The notes beneath the pieces are model-generated. The model was not told where the DNA came from and did not search any database. It saw only the letters and a program-made list of their open reading frames with translations. From assembly GCA_015232355.1 (NCBI GenBank), contig JADFZW010000022.1, positions 1-64,000 on the forward strand: a stretch of DNA of 64,000 bases. The letters are read 5' to 3'. This DNA is from Oligoflexia bacterium (GTDB lineage Bacteria > Bdellovibrionota > Bacteriovoracia > Bacteriovoracales > Bacteriovoracaceae). The translations under genes were made by a program, and so were the position numbers. Positions 55,563-63,894 of the stretch are shown in pieces; position 1 is the first letter of the stretch; each line of letters starts with the position of its first letter.

Positions 55563-56138
55563 ATGAATGGATTATTTCATCAGTTAAATAATGTTCAGGA
55601 TAATAATACGCTAAATTTAAGTATTTCAAATATAAATTTTTCAAATATAGAAAGTCTTTGTTTGCTATTTGCAAATTCACTTTTATGTGGGTTGATTTTA
55701 AGTGTGGTAACATTTTATATGGCAAAATCACTAACTATAAGTAATGAATCGTTTTCAACAGACAAAGACAAAGACAAAGACAAAGACCCAGAAAATAATA
55801 ATAAAAAAGAGAAGAAAACTGTAGACTATGCAAATTTATTTTTAGGTTCTGCTAATATTTTATTTCTATGTGTGGGTCTGACAGGTGTTATGATCTTAGT
55901 GAATAATAATTTAGCTAGAGCTTTTGCTATCGGTGCCGCTCTAACTATTACTCGCTTTAGAGTTAAAGTAGGTCCAAAGATTTTGGCATCCAACTTACTT
56001 TTTGGTGTTATTATTGGAGTAGCAAATGGTCTTTCAGAGATGATACTGGCATGGTTGTTAACTATCATCTATGTATTTTTAGAGCTAATTTTACTTTTTA
56101 TTGCTAAAAAATATTACGTTGTTAATCAAGAAAAATAA
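55563..56138 (+). CDS. DUF4956 membrane protein
   Basis: A 191-residue inner-membrane protein with about four TM segments. The central loop NNLARAFAIGAALTITRFRVKVGPK is the DUF4956 signature (ARAF-x-GAL-x-I-x-RFR). A charged cytoplasmic insertion (KDKDKDKDPENNNKKEKK, about 63-80) comes partly from a GACAAA repeat and is unusual for the family. It is the second gene of the VTC operon; VTC/DUF4956 pairs are thought to synthesise and handle polyphosphate at the membrane. Confidence 0.88.
   Translation: MNGLFHQLNNVQDNNTLNLSISNINFSNIESLCLLFANSLLCGLILSVVTFYMAKSLTISNESFSTDKDKDKDKDPENNNKKEKKTVDYANLFLGSANILFLCVGLTGVMILVNNNLARAFAIGAALTITRFRVKVGPKILASNLLFGVIIGVANGLSEMILAWLLTIIYVFLELILLFIAKKYYVVNQEK
55761..55788 (+). 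repeat. GACAAA hexanucleotide repeat in DUF4956 gene
   Basis: Four to five GACAAA/GACAAAG-phase units encode a Lys-Asp run like the one in PhoR. The period preserves frame. Confidence 0.8.
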
Positions 56139-56163
56139 AATTTAAAACAAATCGAGGAGTTTT

Positions 56164-58224
56164 ATGAGATTAAAAAGAAATTTTACTTTGTTTATAATTA
56201 TGTGGTTAATGATAGAGCTAATTTATACAAAATTTGCTTACACAAATGAATTAGCAGTTAGCAAACCAATGCCGATACTTCCTGAAAGCGCAACCATTGA
56301 TTTTTCATCAAACCCTAAAGAATTAAATTTTGTTAACGACAGAGTTGCGAAAGCTGCAAAACTGAAAGGATTAAGATTAATAAGTAAGGGAGGTGCACTT
56401 CTTATTAATTTACTTTCTCCAGAATTAAGATATAGCACTCTTGGTTTAAATTTTACTGAAATGAAATTTACGGATGTTCTTTTAAAAGCTGCATGTAAAA
56501 ACAATTGTTTTTTTCAAGGTATAGATGCAGGAGGAGGTTTGTTCCTGCCTTTTCGTTATGTTATAATTAATCCTAAGTATAAAACAGATACTGAAAATAA
56601 AGAAAAACCATTTTTGATTGTTGATGTTTTTCGAGTAGGATTAAATATTGGGGGTAATGGAGTATTGTTACAATCATTAATTGGATACAATGTTCCTGCA
56701 TCGATATCATTTTCAATGGGTGGACAAGTTTTTATGGTTTATGAATATGTCAGAGTTCGCCCTATAGAAAATTTAAGTGACTTTTTTCATAATCCAAAAC
56801 TTTGGGAATTATTAACATTGCCATTAATTTCTTTTACTCATATGCGCGATGATTTTTTAAATAATATGCAGTCTGGGGATGCACTTATTCTTTCAAGTTA
56901 CATAGGACTTAAAGGAGGGGCATCTGTTGGTTGGCCAGCTATCGAAACCCCAGTAATATCTCCACCACAAATTGAACTTCAAGTGAAAGGAGACATGCAT
57001 AGGGTGAGTAGAGTTACTCTCGTAAAAAATGATGAAAACAATATGTTGGTTGATTTTAGTAAGATAAACAAAGCAAAATTAAAAGCAATTTTTGGTCTCG
57101 ATTTTATTTTTAATATTCCATTTGCATCTGCTCAAGCTAGATGGCGATCATTTTTTGAGAGAACATTTTTATTTGACTTAAAAGATGAAAATGAAAAACA
57201 ACTTCTATTAACCAATTTCTTTTCAACACATCCTCGTAATATTCCAGATGACTTGATGTTAGAAACACGTTATATGCGTTTAAGGGATTCTTATATTAGA
57301 TTTGAGTTTTTGCATCTTTTTAAATATCAACATTCTCGTAGACGATCTGATGTTGATTATGAAAATTATTTAACAGGTGAAAAAGGTGAAGAGATGTCAT
57401 TTACGCAGCAGTCATTACTTGGTACCACGAAAAACCTTTTGAGATCTAAAATACAAACTCTTGATTTTAAAACTTCAATAAATGATAGAGGTAATATTTT
57501 TACAAGTGCAAAGGTTGAATTATATGATCCAAAGGCAACTAAAAAACATTTTTGGAAAATGATCAATAGAGTAAATCATCTTATACCTAAAAATTTCGAT
57601 ATAGATGAATATTATAAATTTATTGATGATTTTGATAATGACAAACAAGATTATTATACTAAATATATAGGTGATTTAACATTGGTTTCAAAAACTGTTT
57701 TTTCAGATAAAGCACTTGAAAAGTTTTTTAGTAAAGATAAGCAAGAGATTTGTATTGAGTATGCTAAAGTTAATAATTTCTCATTGGACAGATGTAATAA
57801 TAAACACACTTACGGTTTACGTATTTGGGCCTTTTTAACTGATTTTGAGCAGGCCAAGAATAGATTTAATCACATTAAGGAAATTTATAAAGATGAACAA
57901 GCTGATACATTATTAAACAAGCGAGCTGTTTATCGCATGCTAAAAGAGATTACTGATTTGTTTAATCGTTACGGTAAGAGAAGAGATACAATAGAAATCA
58001 TAAAACAAGTTATATCTAGTGATGATATTTATCAAGAGTTAGAGATAGAACGTAAAGAGGATTGGTTGAACTATAAGATTACAGATGGAAAATTTACACC
58101 TGAAATTCGCCATTTGAGTGATTATCCAGAAGAGACCTTTGAACTTTTTTCTGATGAACTTCATCGATCCTTAGAATTTGTATTTTATAATAATGATTTA
58201 AGTTTCAGTGATATCATGAAGTGA
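56164..58224 (+). CDS. Large secreted protein, paralogue of 42146-44386
   Basis: A 686-residue protein with signal peptide (LFIIMWLMIELIYTKFA). The N-terminal half is beta-rich with Gly segments (LNIGGNGVLL, IGLKGGASVGWP); around residues 310-332 is FGLDFIFNIPFASAQARWRSFF, sharing IF-x4-SAQA-x4-FF with the 42146 protein; the C-terminal half is helical and charged. No known domain was recognised. It ends the VTC operon, with GAGGAG before ATG. A surface or outer-membrane protein modified by the CotH/VTC system is an attractive but unproven guess. Confidence 0.8.
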   Translation: MRLKRNFTLFIIMWLMIELIYTKFAYTNELAVSKPMPILPESATIDFSSNPKELNFVNDRVAKAAKLKGLRLISKGGALLINLLSPELRYSTLGLNFTEMKFTDVLLKAACKNNCFFQGIDAGGGLFLPFRYVIINPKYKTDTENKEKPFLIVDVFRVGLNIGGNGVLLQSLIGYNVPASISFSMGGQVFMVYEYVRVRPIENLSDFFHNPKLWELLTLPLISFTHMRDDFLNNMQSGDALILSSYIGLKGGASVGWPAIETPVISPPQIELQVKGDMHRVSRVTLVKNDENNMLVDFSKINKAKLKAIFGLDFIFNIPFASAQARWRSFFERTFLFDLKDENEKQLLLTNFFSTHPRNIPDDLMLETRYMRLRDSYIRFEFLHLFKYQHSRRRSDVDYENYLTGEKGEEMSFTQQSLLGTTKNLLRSKIQTLDFKTSINDRGNIFTSAKVELYDPKATKKHFWKMINRVNHLIPKNFDIDEYYKFIDDFDNDKQDYYTKYIGDLTLVSKTVFSDKALEKFFSKDKQEICIEYAKVNNFSLDRCNNKHTYGLRIWAFLTDFEQAKNRFNHIKEIYKDEQADTLLNKRAVYRMLKEITDLFNRYGKRRDTIEIIKQVISSDDIYQELEIERKEDWLNYKITDGKFTPEIRHLSDYPEETFELFSDELHRSLEFVFYNNDLSFSDIMK

Positions 58225-58227
58225 AAT

Positions 58228-59745
58228 TTAGCGAAAGTGTAAAATATTTTCGAATTCGCTTGGAATTGGAATTATATATTCCAATTCCTTATATTTTGGG
58301 GGAATAGTTGGATCAGTTCTGGATGTAATATTTAAACTATTTATCGGAAGTGATTTCATTTCTTCTTTTGCTAAACGTATTGCTTGAGATAGTGAATTTC
58401 TTTTTGAATAAGTTGCTGCTAAAATCGCTCTGTTTTTATTAACAACTCCTGAGCTAGTAACTTTTCCTCTCAAAACTGATTTATAATCAACTGTTTTAAT
58501 AATAATCTCTTTAACTTCTTTTGGTAAGAGTCTAGGATTAATATTTAAAATTTCTCCAGCTATATTTGAAACAAAAGGTGCCGCCTGACTGGTTCCACTC
58601 AGACATGCATAGTTACTACCAGGAATGATGGAAACAATTCCTACTCCAGGTGCTGCTACTTCCACAGTCTTATTGCCAAAATTAGAAAAATCGGCCAATT
58701 CTCCAGGCCGATTAACAGTAGGATTCATCCATGCCGCCACAGAAATTGTATTTTCAAGTTTAACATTAGTAGGGGTAGTGGGATAGAGGTCATTGTTTAC
58801 TCCATCATTACCGGCAGCAAAGATAAAAAGAATTTTATTACCAGAGGCAAAGACAGTCCTGCCATTTAATATTAATTGATCAAAAAAGTAATCGTTAGCA
58901 GATTCAAGTTCTTCGTTTGTGGGAAAACGTTTCAATATCATTCTGAAAAAAATTGTGGCCAACATGTTACCTTGAGAGTAGCTGGTACCAAATGAAGCAT
59001 TTGCAACTTGAGTATCAGTTTTAATAGCATATTTTACAACCAATTTCATAAGTTCCATTTGTCTAAATGCTACTTTTGATAAAACATATTTTATAAGATC
59101 TACATCAGAGAGACTGTTGGCGATTGCAATCTCAACGTCTTGTTGTATTTCAAGAGGGATGGGCAGATCTTCAATGGCCATATCTGGATTAGTTTCATCA
59201 TCTTCATCATCAGGGGATTTTGGAGTTGAAATAATTTTTATACTTTGAATTTTATTTTCAGATGTTTCATTTACAGCAATACCGGCCACATGAGTTCCAT
59301 GAATATAAGTTCCTACATTTTTAATTTGGTTCATGAATTTCTTATCATTGATTCTTTGTTTTATCCATGAAATTTCATCTTCTGAAGCAGTCTCATATGT
59401 GATCTTTGATTGGATATCAAAAAAGAGTTTATGATCACTATTAAATTGATTTCGATATCTATTATCAATGACTAAATTATTGTTATCAACAAAATTCCAG
59501 CCAAAGATATCATCAATATATCCATTATTATCATCATCCATGAAATTATTAGGCACTTCATATTTGTTAATCCAAAGATGATTTCTAATTATATTGGCAT
59601 TTATATCTACTCCAGAATCGATTACAGCGATAACAGATCCATTAACTGTGTGGGTGCTGATGAGAAATATAAAATTATTTATAATCAAAGATATTGATAA
59701 TAAAATAAAATTAGAAAAAAAATTTTTCTTTTTGATGATTTGCAT
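58228..59745 (-). CDS. Secreted subtilisin-like (S8) serine protease
   Basis: A 505-residue exported protease. The start is ATG 59745, with GAGGT six bases upstream; the longer frame would need TTG 59784 without a ribosome site. After the signal peptide the catalytic triad is present: Asp in VIAVIDSGVD, His in GTYIHGTHVAGI, Ser in CLSGTSQAAPFV, with Asn oxyanion in IFAAGNDGVN. There is no separate long prodomain, since the Asp motif begins about 30 residues in. An acidic loop (SPDDEDDETNPD) is inserted between His and Asn. It converges tightly with the secreted protein gene at 56164. Confidence 0.92.
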   Translation of the reverse strand: MQIIKKKNFFSNFILLSISLIINNFIFLISTHTVNGSVIAVIDSGVDINANIIRNHLWINKYEVPNNFMDDDNNGYIDDIFGWNFVDNNNLVIDNRYRNQFNSDHKLFFDIQSKITYETASEDEISWIKQRINDKKFMNQIKNVGTYIHGTHVAGIAVNETSENKIQSIKIISTPKSPDDEDDETNPDMAIEDLPIPLEIQQDVEIAIANSLSDVDLIKYVLSKVAFRQMELMKLVVKYAIKTDTQVANASFGTSYSQGNMLATIFFRMILKRFPTNEELESANDYFFDQLILNGRTVFASGNKILFIFAAGNDGVNNDLYPTTPTNVKLENTISVAAWMNPTVNRPGELADFSNFGNKTVEVAAPGVGIVSIIPGSNYACLSGTSQAAPFVSNIAGEILNINPRLLPKEVKEIIIKTVDYKSVLRGKVTSSGVVNKNRAILAATYSKRNSLSQAIRLAKEEMKSLPINSLNITSRTDPTIPPKYKELEYIIPIPSEFENILHFR

Positions 59746-59988
59746 ACGATACCTCACTTTGAAATACTTGTTTGGCCACAACAATCTTTATATCTTATTT
59801 ATTTGATAATATATTTAAATTTATTTTTTGTTTTTTTTTTAATTAGAGAAATCCTAACTGATCTCAAAAAGAATAAACAATCTAAAATAAACAATTTAAA
59901 ATAAACAGTTATTAAATAATTTCAAAGAGCATACTGGTAAATATTAATCGAGAAGGAATACTTTAAAATCAAAGGAGCTGGAGGATTT

Positions 59989-61410
59989 ATGAACATAATA
60001 TATTTGGTTCATTTTAAATTATTTTTAGTAGTATTGACCATATTATTGTCAATATCATCGTCACACTCATTAGTAGCAGATTTAGCTATTGATATTGATT
60101 CTGCTTACCTTGAGAATGATTTAGTTGATAATTTTGTTTATAATCGTACGTCCATTATTAAAAATATTTTTGAAATTGATAGTGCTGGTCTTACTAATGC
60201 TAAATTAGAAATATCCCCATGGTCTGATGACTACTGGCCTATTTATAAAGGAGGATTAGCATATCGTTATGCAGATCCAAATATGATGAATGTTTATAGT
60301 TTATTGACTGGAATATGGGATTCAATAAGTGCAAGAGATAATACATGGAAAATTTATCACAAGTATTATTTAAAATACCCAACAAGTAGTTATATAAGTG
60401 ATGGAACAATTGATCTATTATCTCCTGCTGAAAAGTATGATCTTTTAATTGGTGATGAAAATTTTACGATGACAAAATTAATGTGGGCCGAAGGAGAACA
60501 ATATTACAATTCTACAGGAAATGTTGAAACATGGATGGGTATATGTCATGGTTGGGCACCAGCAAGTTATATGTCACCTCGACCTTTAAGAGCTGTAACC
60601 ATAAGCTCTGTTAACAATATTCATAAAATTACTTTTTATCCAGCAGACATAAAAGCATTATATTCACTTTTTTGGGCCAATTTTAGTTATCCATTATCAA
60701 TTATCGGAGGACGTTGTTTGCTTGAGGAAAGTGATAAGAAAATAGATAGAGATTTAATTAGTGGACGTATATTAAAGCAAGAATGTTTTGATACTAATTC
60801 TGGAACTTGGCATATGTCGGTTGTTAATCAATTAGGAGTAGCAAAAAAAAGTTTTATTGTTGATGTTAAATATGACTATCAAGTATGGAATCAACCAATG
60901 ATTTCTTATAACTATACTTATTTTAATCCTCAAACATTTAAAAGTTATCCTGATGCTAAAAGTGCTTTAATTCTTTTAAAAGAATTTAAAAAAGATAAAT
61001 TTGCACACTTTCGTTCAATGGACACAAAATATGTGGTCGGTGTAAATATGAAAATTACCTATGGTATGGAGACGACACCTAATCACTTAAATGATGATCC
61101 TTCATTAGATTCATCATCTACTTCTACTTACAACTATGATTTAGAGTTAGATGAAACTGGTAAAATAATTGGTGGTGAATGGTATAAAGATTCACATCCT
61201 GATTTTTTATGGACTCCAGCTGCTGATGTTAAACCGTATATTACCTTAGATAAAATGATCTCAAATAAATGGAACCCACTTTTGGAACCATTGCCTGCAA
61301 ATTGGGCCGCATATGCTAAGAAAGCAACTAAAGATAAAATGCCATTAGGACGAATTATATTTGCTTTAAATGCAGCTTCTAGAGGTGAATTGAATTACTT
61401 TGAAGAGTAA
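59989..61410 (+). CDS. Transglutaminase-elicitor (Pep-13 type) family protein 1
   Basis: A 473-residue secreted protein with signal peptide (to about residue 27). It resembles the Phytophthora GP42 transglutaminase family: SPWSDDYWPIYKGG (77-90), probable nucleophile Cys186 in TWMGICHGWAPAS, a His275 region (SGTWHMSVVNQLG), and an Asp/Val region ending in VWNQP (299-303), identical to the first five residues of the Pep-13 elicitor. The C-terminal GGEWYKDSHPDFLW is also typical. It should crosslink Gln and Lys side chains outside the cell. Ribosome site GGAGG; no P-type box was found in its upstream gap. Confidence 0.88.
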   Translation: MNIIYLVHFKLFLVVLTILLSISSSHSLVADLAIDIDSAYLENDLVDNFVYNRTSIIKNIFEIDSAGLTNAKLEISPWSDDYWPIYKGGLAYRYADPNMMNVYSLLTGIWDSISARDNTWKIYHKYYLKYPTSSYISDGTIDLLSPAEKYDLLIGDENFTMTKLMWAEGEQYYNSTGNVETWMGICHGWAPASYMSPRPLRAVTISSVNNIHKITFYPADIKALYSLFWANFSYPLSIIGGRCLLEESDKKIDRDLISGRILKQECFDTNSGTWHMSVVNQLGVAKKSFIVDVKYDYQVWNQPMISYNYTYFNPQTFKSYPDAKSALILLKEFKKDKFAHFRSMDTKYVVGVNMKITYGMETTPNHLNDDPSLDSSSTSTYNYDLELDETGKIIGGEWYKDSHPDFLWTPAADVKPYITLDKMISNKWNPLLEPLPANWAAYAKKATKDKMPLGRIIFALNAASRGELNYFEE

Positions 61411-61529
61411 ATATATTTTGTATTTAAACAAGAGAAATCCTTATTATCCAAATTGGAAATTTAATATTGTTTATATTTTTTGTATTGTTTGTATTGTTTG
61501 AAACAAATTATTTTTAAATATTTAGGATG

Positions 61530-61578
61530 AATATTATTTCACACTATCTTTGATATTTATTCATTAAGTTTATGCTAA
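61530..61578 (+). promoter_or_regulatory. P7: regulon promoter of 61703 operon
   Basis: Box 61530-61550 (less symmetric, AATATTA left arm), -35 TTGATA (61550-61555), 17 bp, -10 TGCTAA (61573-61578). The leader to ATG 61703 would be about 115 nt, longer than in other members. Confidence 0.68.
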
Positions 61579-61702
61579 TTTTCTATATTAATAAATAATT
61601 CATAAACACATAAATAGTTTATAAATATTCAAGGTCCCTCTCGTAGAAATTGTAAGTTATTTTATTTATTATTAATTTGGATCTAACAAAGGAGATTAAA
61701 GT

Positions 61703-62437
61703 ATGAAAAAAATAATGAACTCTATGTTTTTTTTAGTTTTTGGAATGTTTTTAATATTTTCTTTTTCTGCATGTTTTGCAGATCAACCTATAAGAGTTGC
61801 GGATAGTAACACTAGTGGAATTAGTGCACCTATTAATCCAGTTGTTCCTGGACAAGTTGGATTGGTTCCTGAAGGGTTAGGTAATAAAAGTTTAGATGAA
61901 CTAAAAGATATGTGTTTGAATCCTAGCAAGTATCATTTACAAACGCCTACTTTAAAACTAGAAGTAACTGGAATTCTTACTTGGACAAAATGGATTAAAA
62001 AAGCAGACCCAGTATATTTAGTAGAAACACAAAAAATTAATAATTTTGGTTCATTTACCAAAAATGGTAGTTCTTTCGACGGAAAAGAATGGAAAATTGT
62101 TGATGGTAAATTATCCGATATTATTGAATCGAATTCTTCATGTTTAATTGAAGGAGTTTGTGTTGAATATGTTGAACATATATACACAAGAGATTTAATG
62201 AGTAAAAGTGTAACTTGTGAAAATATTGCTAAATCAGCTAATGTAAGAGAATTGTACGGACTTAGTTTAGAAAATGTTGCAGAAATAACAAGTGCAGTTC
62301 CAGTTAATGGTGACGTTACACCTATCGGTTACTCTGATACAATCACAAAGGTATATCCAGCAGCTTGTCCAAAAGTAGTAAAGCCAACAGGTATAGAAAT
62401 GTGTAAAGTAACACCTGAAGAACCTTCATTGAAATAA
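61703..62437 (+). CDS. Secreted Cys-containing protein of unknown function
   Basis: A 244-residue protein with signal peptide MKKIMNSMFFLVFGMFLIFS, ending either at FADQ or at a weak lipobox FSAC. The mature protein is beta-rich with six Cys after the signal (MCLN, SSCLIEGVC, VTCEN, ACPK, MCKV), suggesting disulfides. No family was recognised. It lies between the two transglutaminase genes, under P7 and presumably co-transcribed with the second, so it may be their substrate or partner. The ribosome site is AAAGGAG. Confidence 0.75.
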   Translation: MKKIMNSMFFLVFGMFLIFSFSACFADQPIRVADSNTSGISAPINPVVPGQVGLVPEGLGNKSLDELKDMCLNPSKYHLQTPTLKLEVTGILTWTKWIKKADPVYLVETQKINNFGSFTKNGSSFDGKEWKIVDGKLSDIIESNSSCLIEGVCVEYVEHIYTRDLMSKSVTCENIAKSANVRELYGLSLENVAEITSAVPVNGDVTPIGYSDTITKVYPAACPKVVKPTGIEMCKVTPEEPSLK

Positions 62438-62550
62438 ATATTCAGCAAAATTAAATAAAATAATTAATTTAAAATATTTATGAGAGGGTTTATAAATAAT
62501 TATTAATTATTTCCAATAATAAACTAATGACACAACATAGAGGTAATTTC

Positions 62551-63570
62551 ATGATCAAAACTTTAAGAAGATTTATCTTAAAATCAATTTCAATTTCAAT
62601 TTCAATTTTATTTTTATCAATATTAATGACAATTACTAATTTATGTTTTTCCTTCGATTCATTTAATTTTCAAATAGCAACAGAAGTATATGGTCCGGTT
62701 ATTGTAAAAGAAGGAACATTTTCAGCATCATCAATGATTATTCCTTGGTCATCATATTGGTTTCCAACTAAGGATCCAATATTGTTTAAAGATGAAAATT
62801 CCGCTTTGAGAAAATATGATCGTTTCGTTGAGTTTGTTACAGGAAAAAATCCTGAATCTGCAAGATATCACGAAGAAATGTTATTTAATCGTGATGCTGT
62901 TTCTTGGTCAGGACTTTGTACTACCTGGTCACTAGCATCCATTATGGAAATTGAACCTAAAGAATCAGTAAGTTTTAAAATTGATCATGATAATGTATTA
63001 GAATTTAGTAGTGGTGATCTCAAAGCACTATTAATTCAATCTTATACTAAAGTTGAACAAAAGAAAGAGGATATTTTTGGACAACGTTTTGATGGTGTAT
63101 ATGATAGCATTTATGCTGACATTTTTCCTATGCAATTTCATCGTTTGTTACAAGCAGAACTTTTTGATAAAAAACTTCCTATAATTATAGATACTGATGC
63201 AGGAATTGAAGTATGGAATAGTCCGATTTGGTATGCTAAAGTTAAAATTGTAGCAGACTCAGTTTTATCTACTTTAGTACATGTCACTACAGATGTTTAT
63301 TATACTAGTGATAAAGTTACTTATAATTTTAGAGGTGCTAAATCAGAGTGGCGTAGATATACATATGATCTTAAAGGATCTAGAATGATAGATGGACAAC
63401 TCTTAGTCGATGAAGGTGTGTGGACAGGAAACTCAATATCTGATCATCCTGACTATGTAAGAATTAAACCGAGTCAAAAAATAATTAAGGCCAGTTTTAA
63501 TGAAAAAATTGACCCTAAAATGGTTGAGCTTATTTTAAAAGGTGAAATGGTTACGCCAGAAATGCATTGA
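62551..63570 (+). CDS. Transglutaminase-elicitor (Pep-13 type) family protein 2
   Basis: A 339-residue paralogue of the 59989 protein. Start ATG 62551 is preferred because GAGGT precedes it at six bases; ATG 62527 has no such site. The signal peptide contains a Ser-Ile run from a TTTCAA repeat. Matching landmarks: IIPWSSYWFPT (63-73), Cys123 in SWSGLCTTWSLAS, His197 in MQFHRLL, IDTDAGIEVWNSP with VWNSP (221-225) in place of VWNQP, and SDHPDYVRIKPSQ near the end. It is shorter than paralogue 1, mainly in the N-terminal part. Probably secreted and crosslinking. Confidence 0.85.
   Translation: MIKTLRRFILKSISISISILFLSILMTITNLCFSFDSFNFQIATEVYGPVIVKEGTFSASSMIIPWSSYWFPTKDPILFKDENSALRKYDRFVEFVTGKNPESARYHEEMLFNRDAVSWSGLCTTWSLASIMEIEPKESVSFKIDHDNVLEFSSGDLKALLIQSYTKVEQKKEDIFGQRFDGVYDSIYADIFPMQFHRLLQAELFDKKLPIIIDTDAGIEVWNSPIWYAKVKIVADSVLSTLVHVTTDVYYTSDKVTYNFRGAKSEWRRYTYDLKGSRMIDGQLLVDEGVWTGNSISDHPDYVRIKPSQKIIKASFNEKIDPKMVELILKGEMVTPEMH
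62585..62609 (+). repeat. TTTCAA hexanucleotide repeat in signal peptide
   Basis: Four TTTCAA units encode alternating Ser-Ile in the signal peptide of transglutaminase 2. Copy-number change would alter the hydrophobic core length and perhaps export. Confidence 0.8.
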
Positions 63571-63894
63571 GATATAATTTTAATTTGGTTACACCAGTCA
63601 ATAGTCAACAAATCATATGTTAGAAAATGTTGGCCAATAATTTCTTTTTCTAGCTTTAATAATAGAATTTTATGTTTTAATGTACATTAATTTAAAATTA
63701 AAACTTTGTATTTGAAGTTTTTTATAATCTAAATTATTTTTCAACAAACCCAGCATTATTAATGTTGTTGATTAATATTGTTGCTTTATTTATAAATGAA
63801 TAATTTTATCCCATAAATATTTAACCTAAAACTGTATAGTAGCATTTTCACAAATGAGAGTGTTATTTTTAATAATTTTTCAAAGGATGAAAAC
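63571..63894. other. AT-rich intergenic region
   Basis: About 324 bp without a credible open frame. A generic sigma-70-like pair TTGATT / TATAAA with 17-bp spacing lies near 63769-63797 and could drive the partial gene at the window edge. I see no regulon dyad, tRNA or strong hairpin here. Confidence 0.5.

Noticed and set aside
59915..59950. Possible regulon box before transglutaminase 1
   Set aside because: TTTCA and an AT-rich stretch are present but no 21-bp dyad, and no -35/-10 pair at 17 bp in register.
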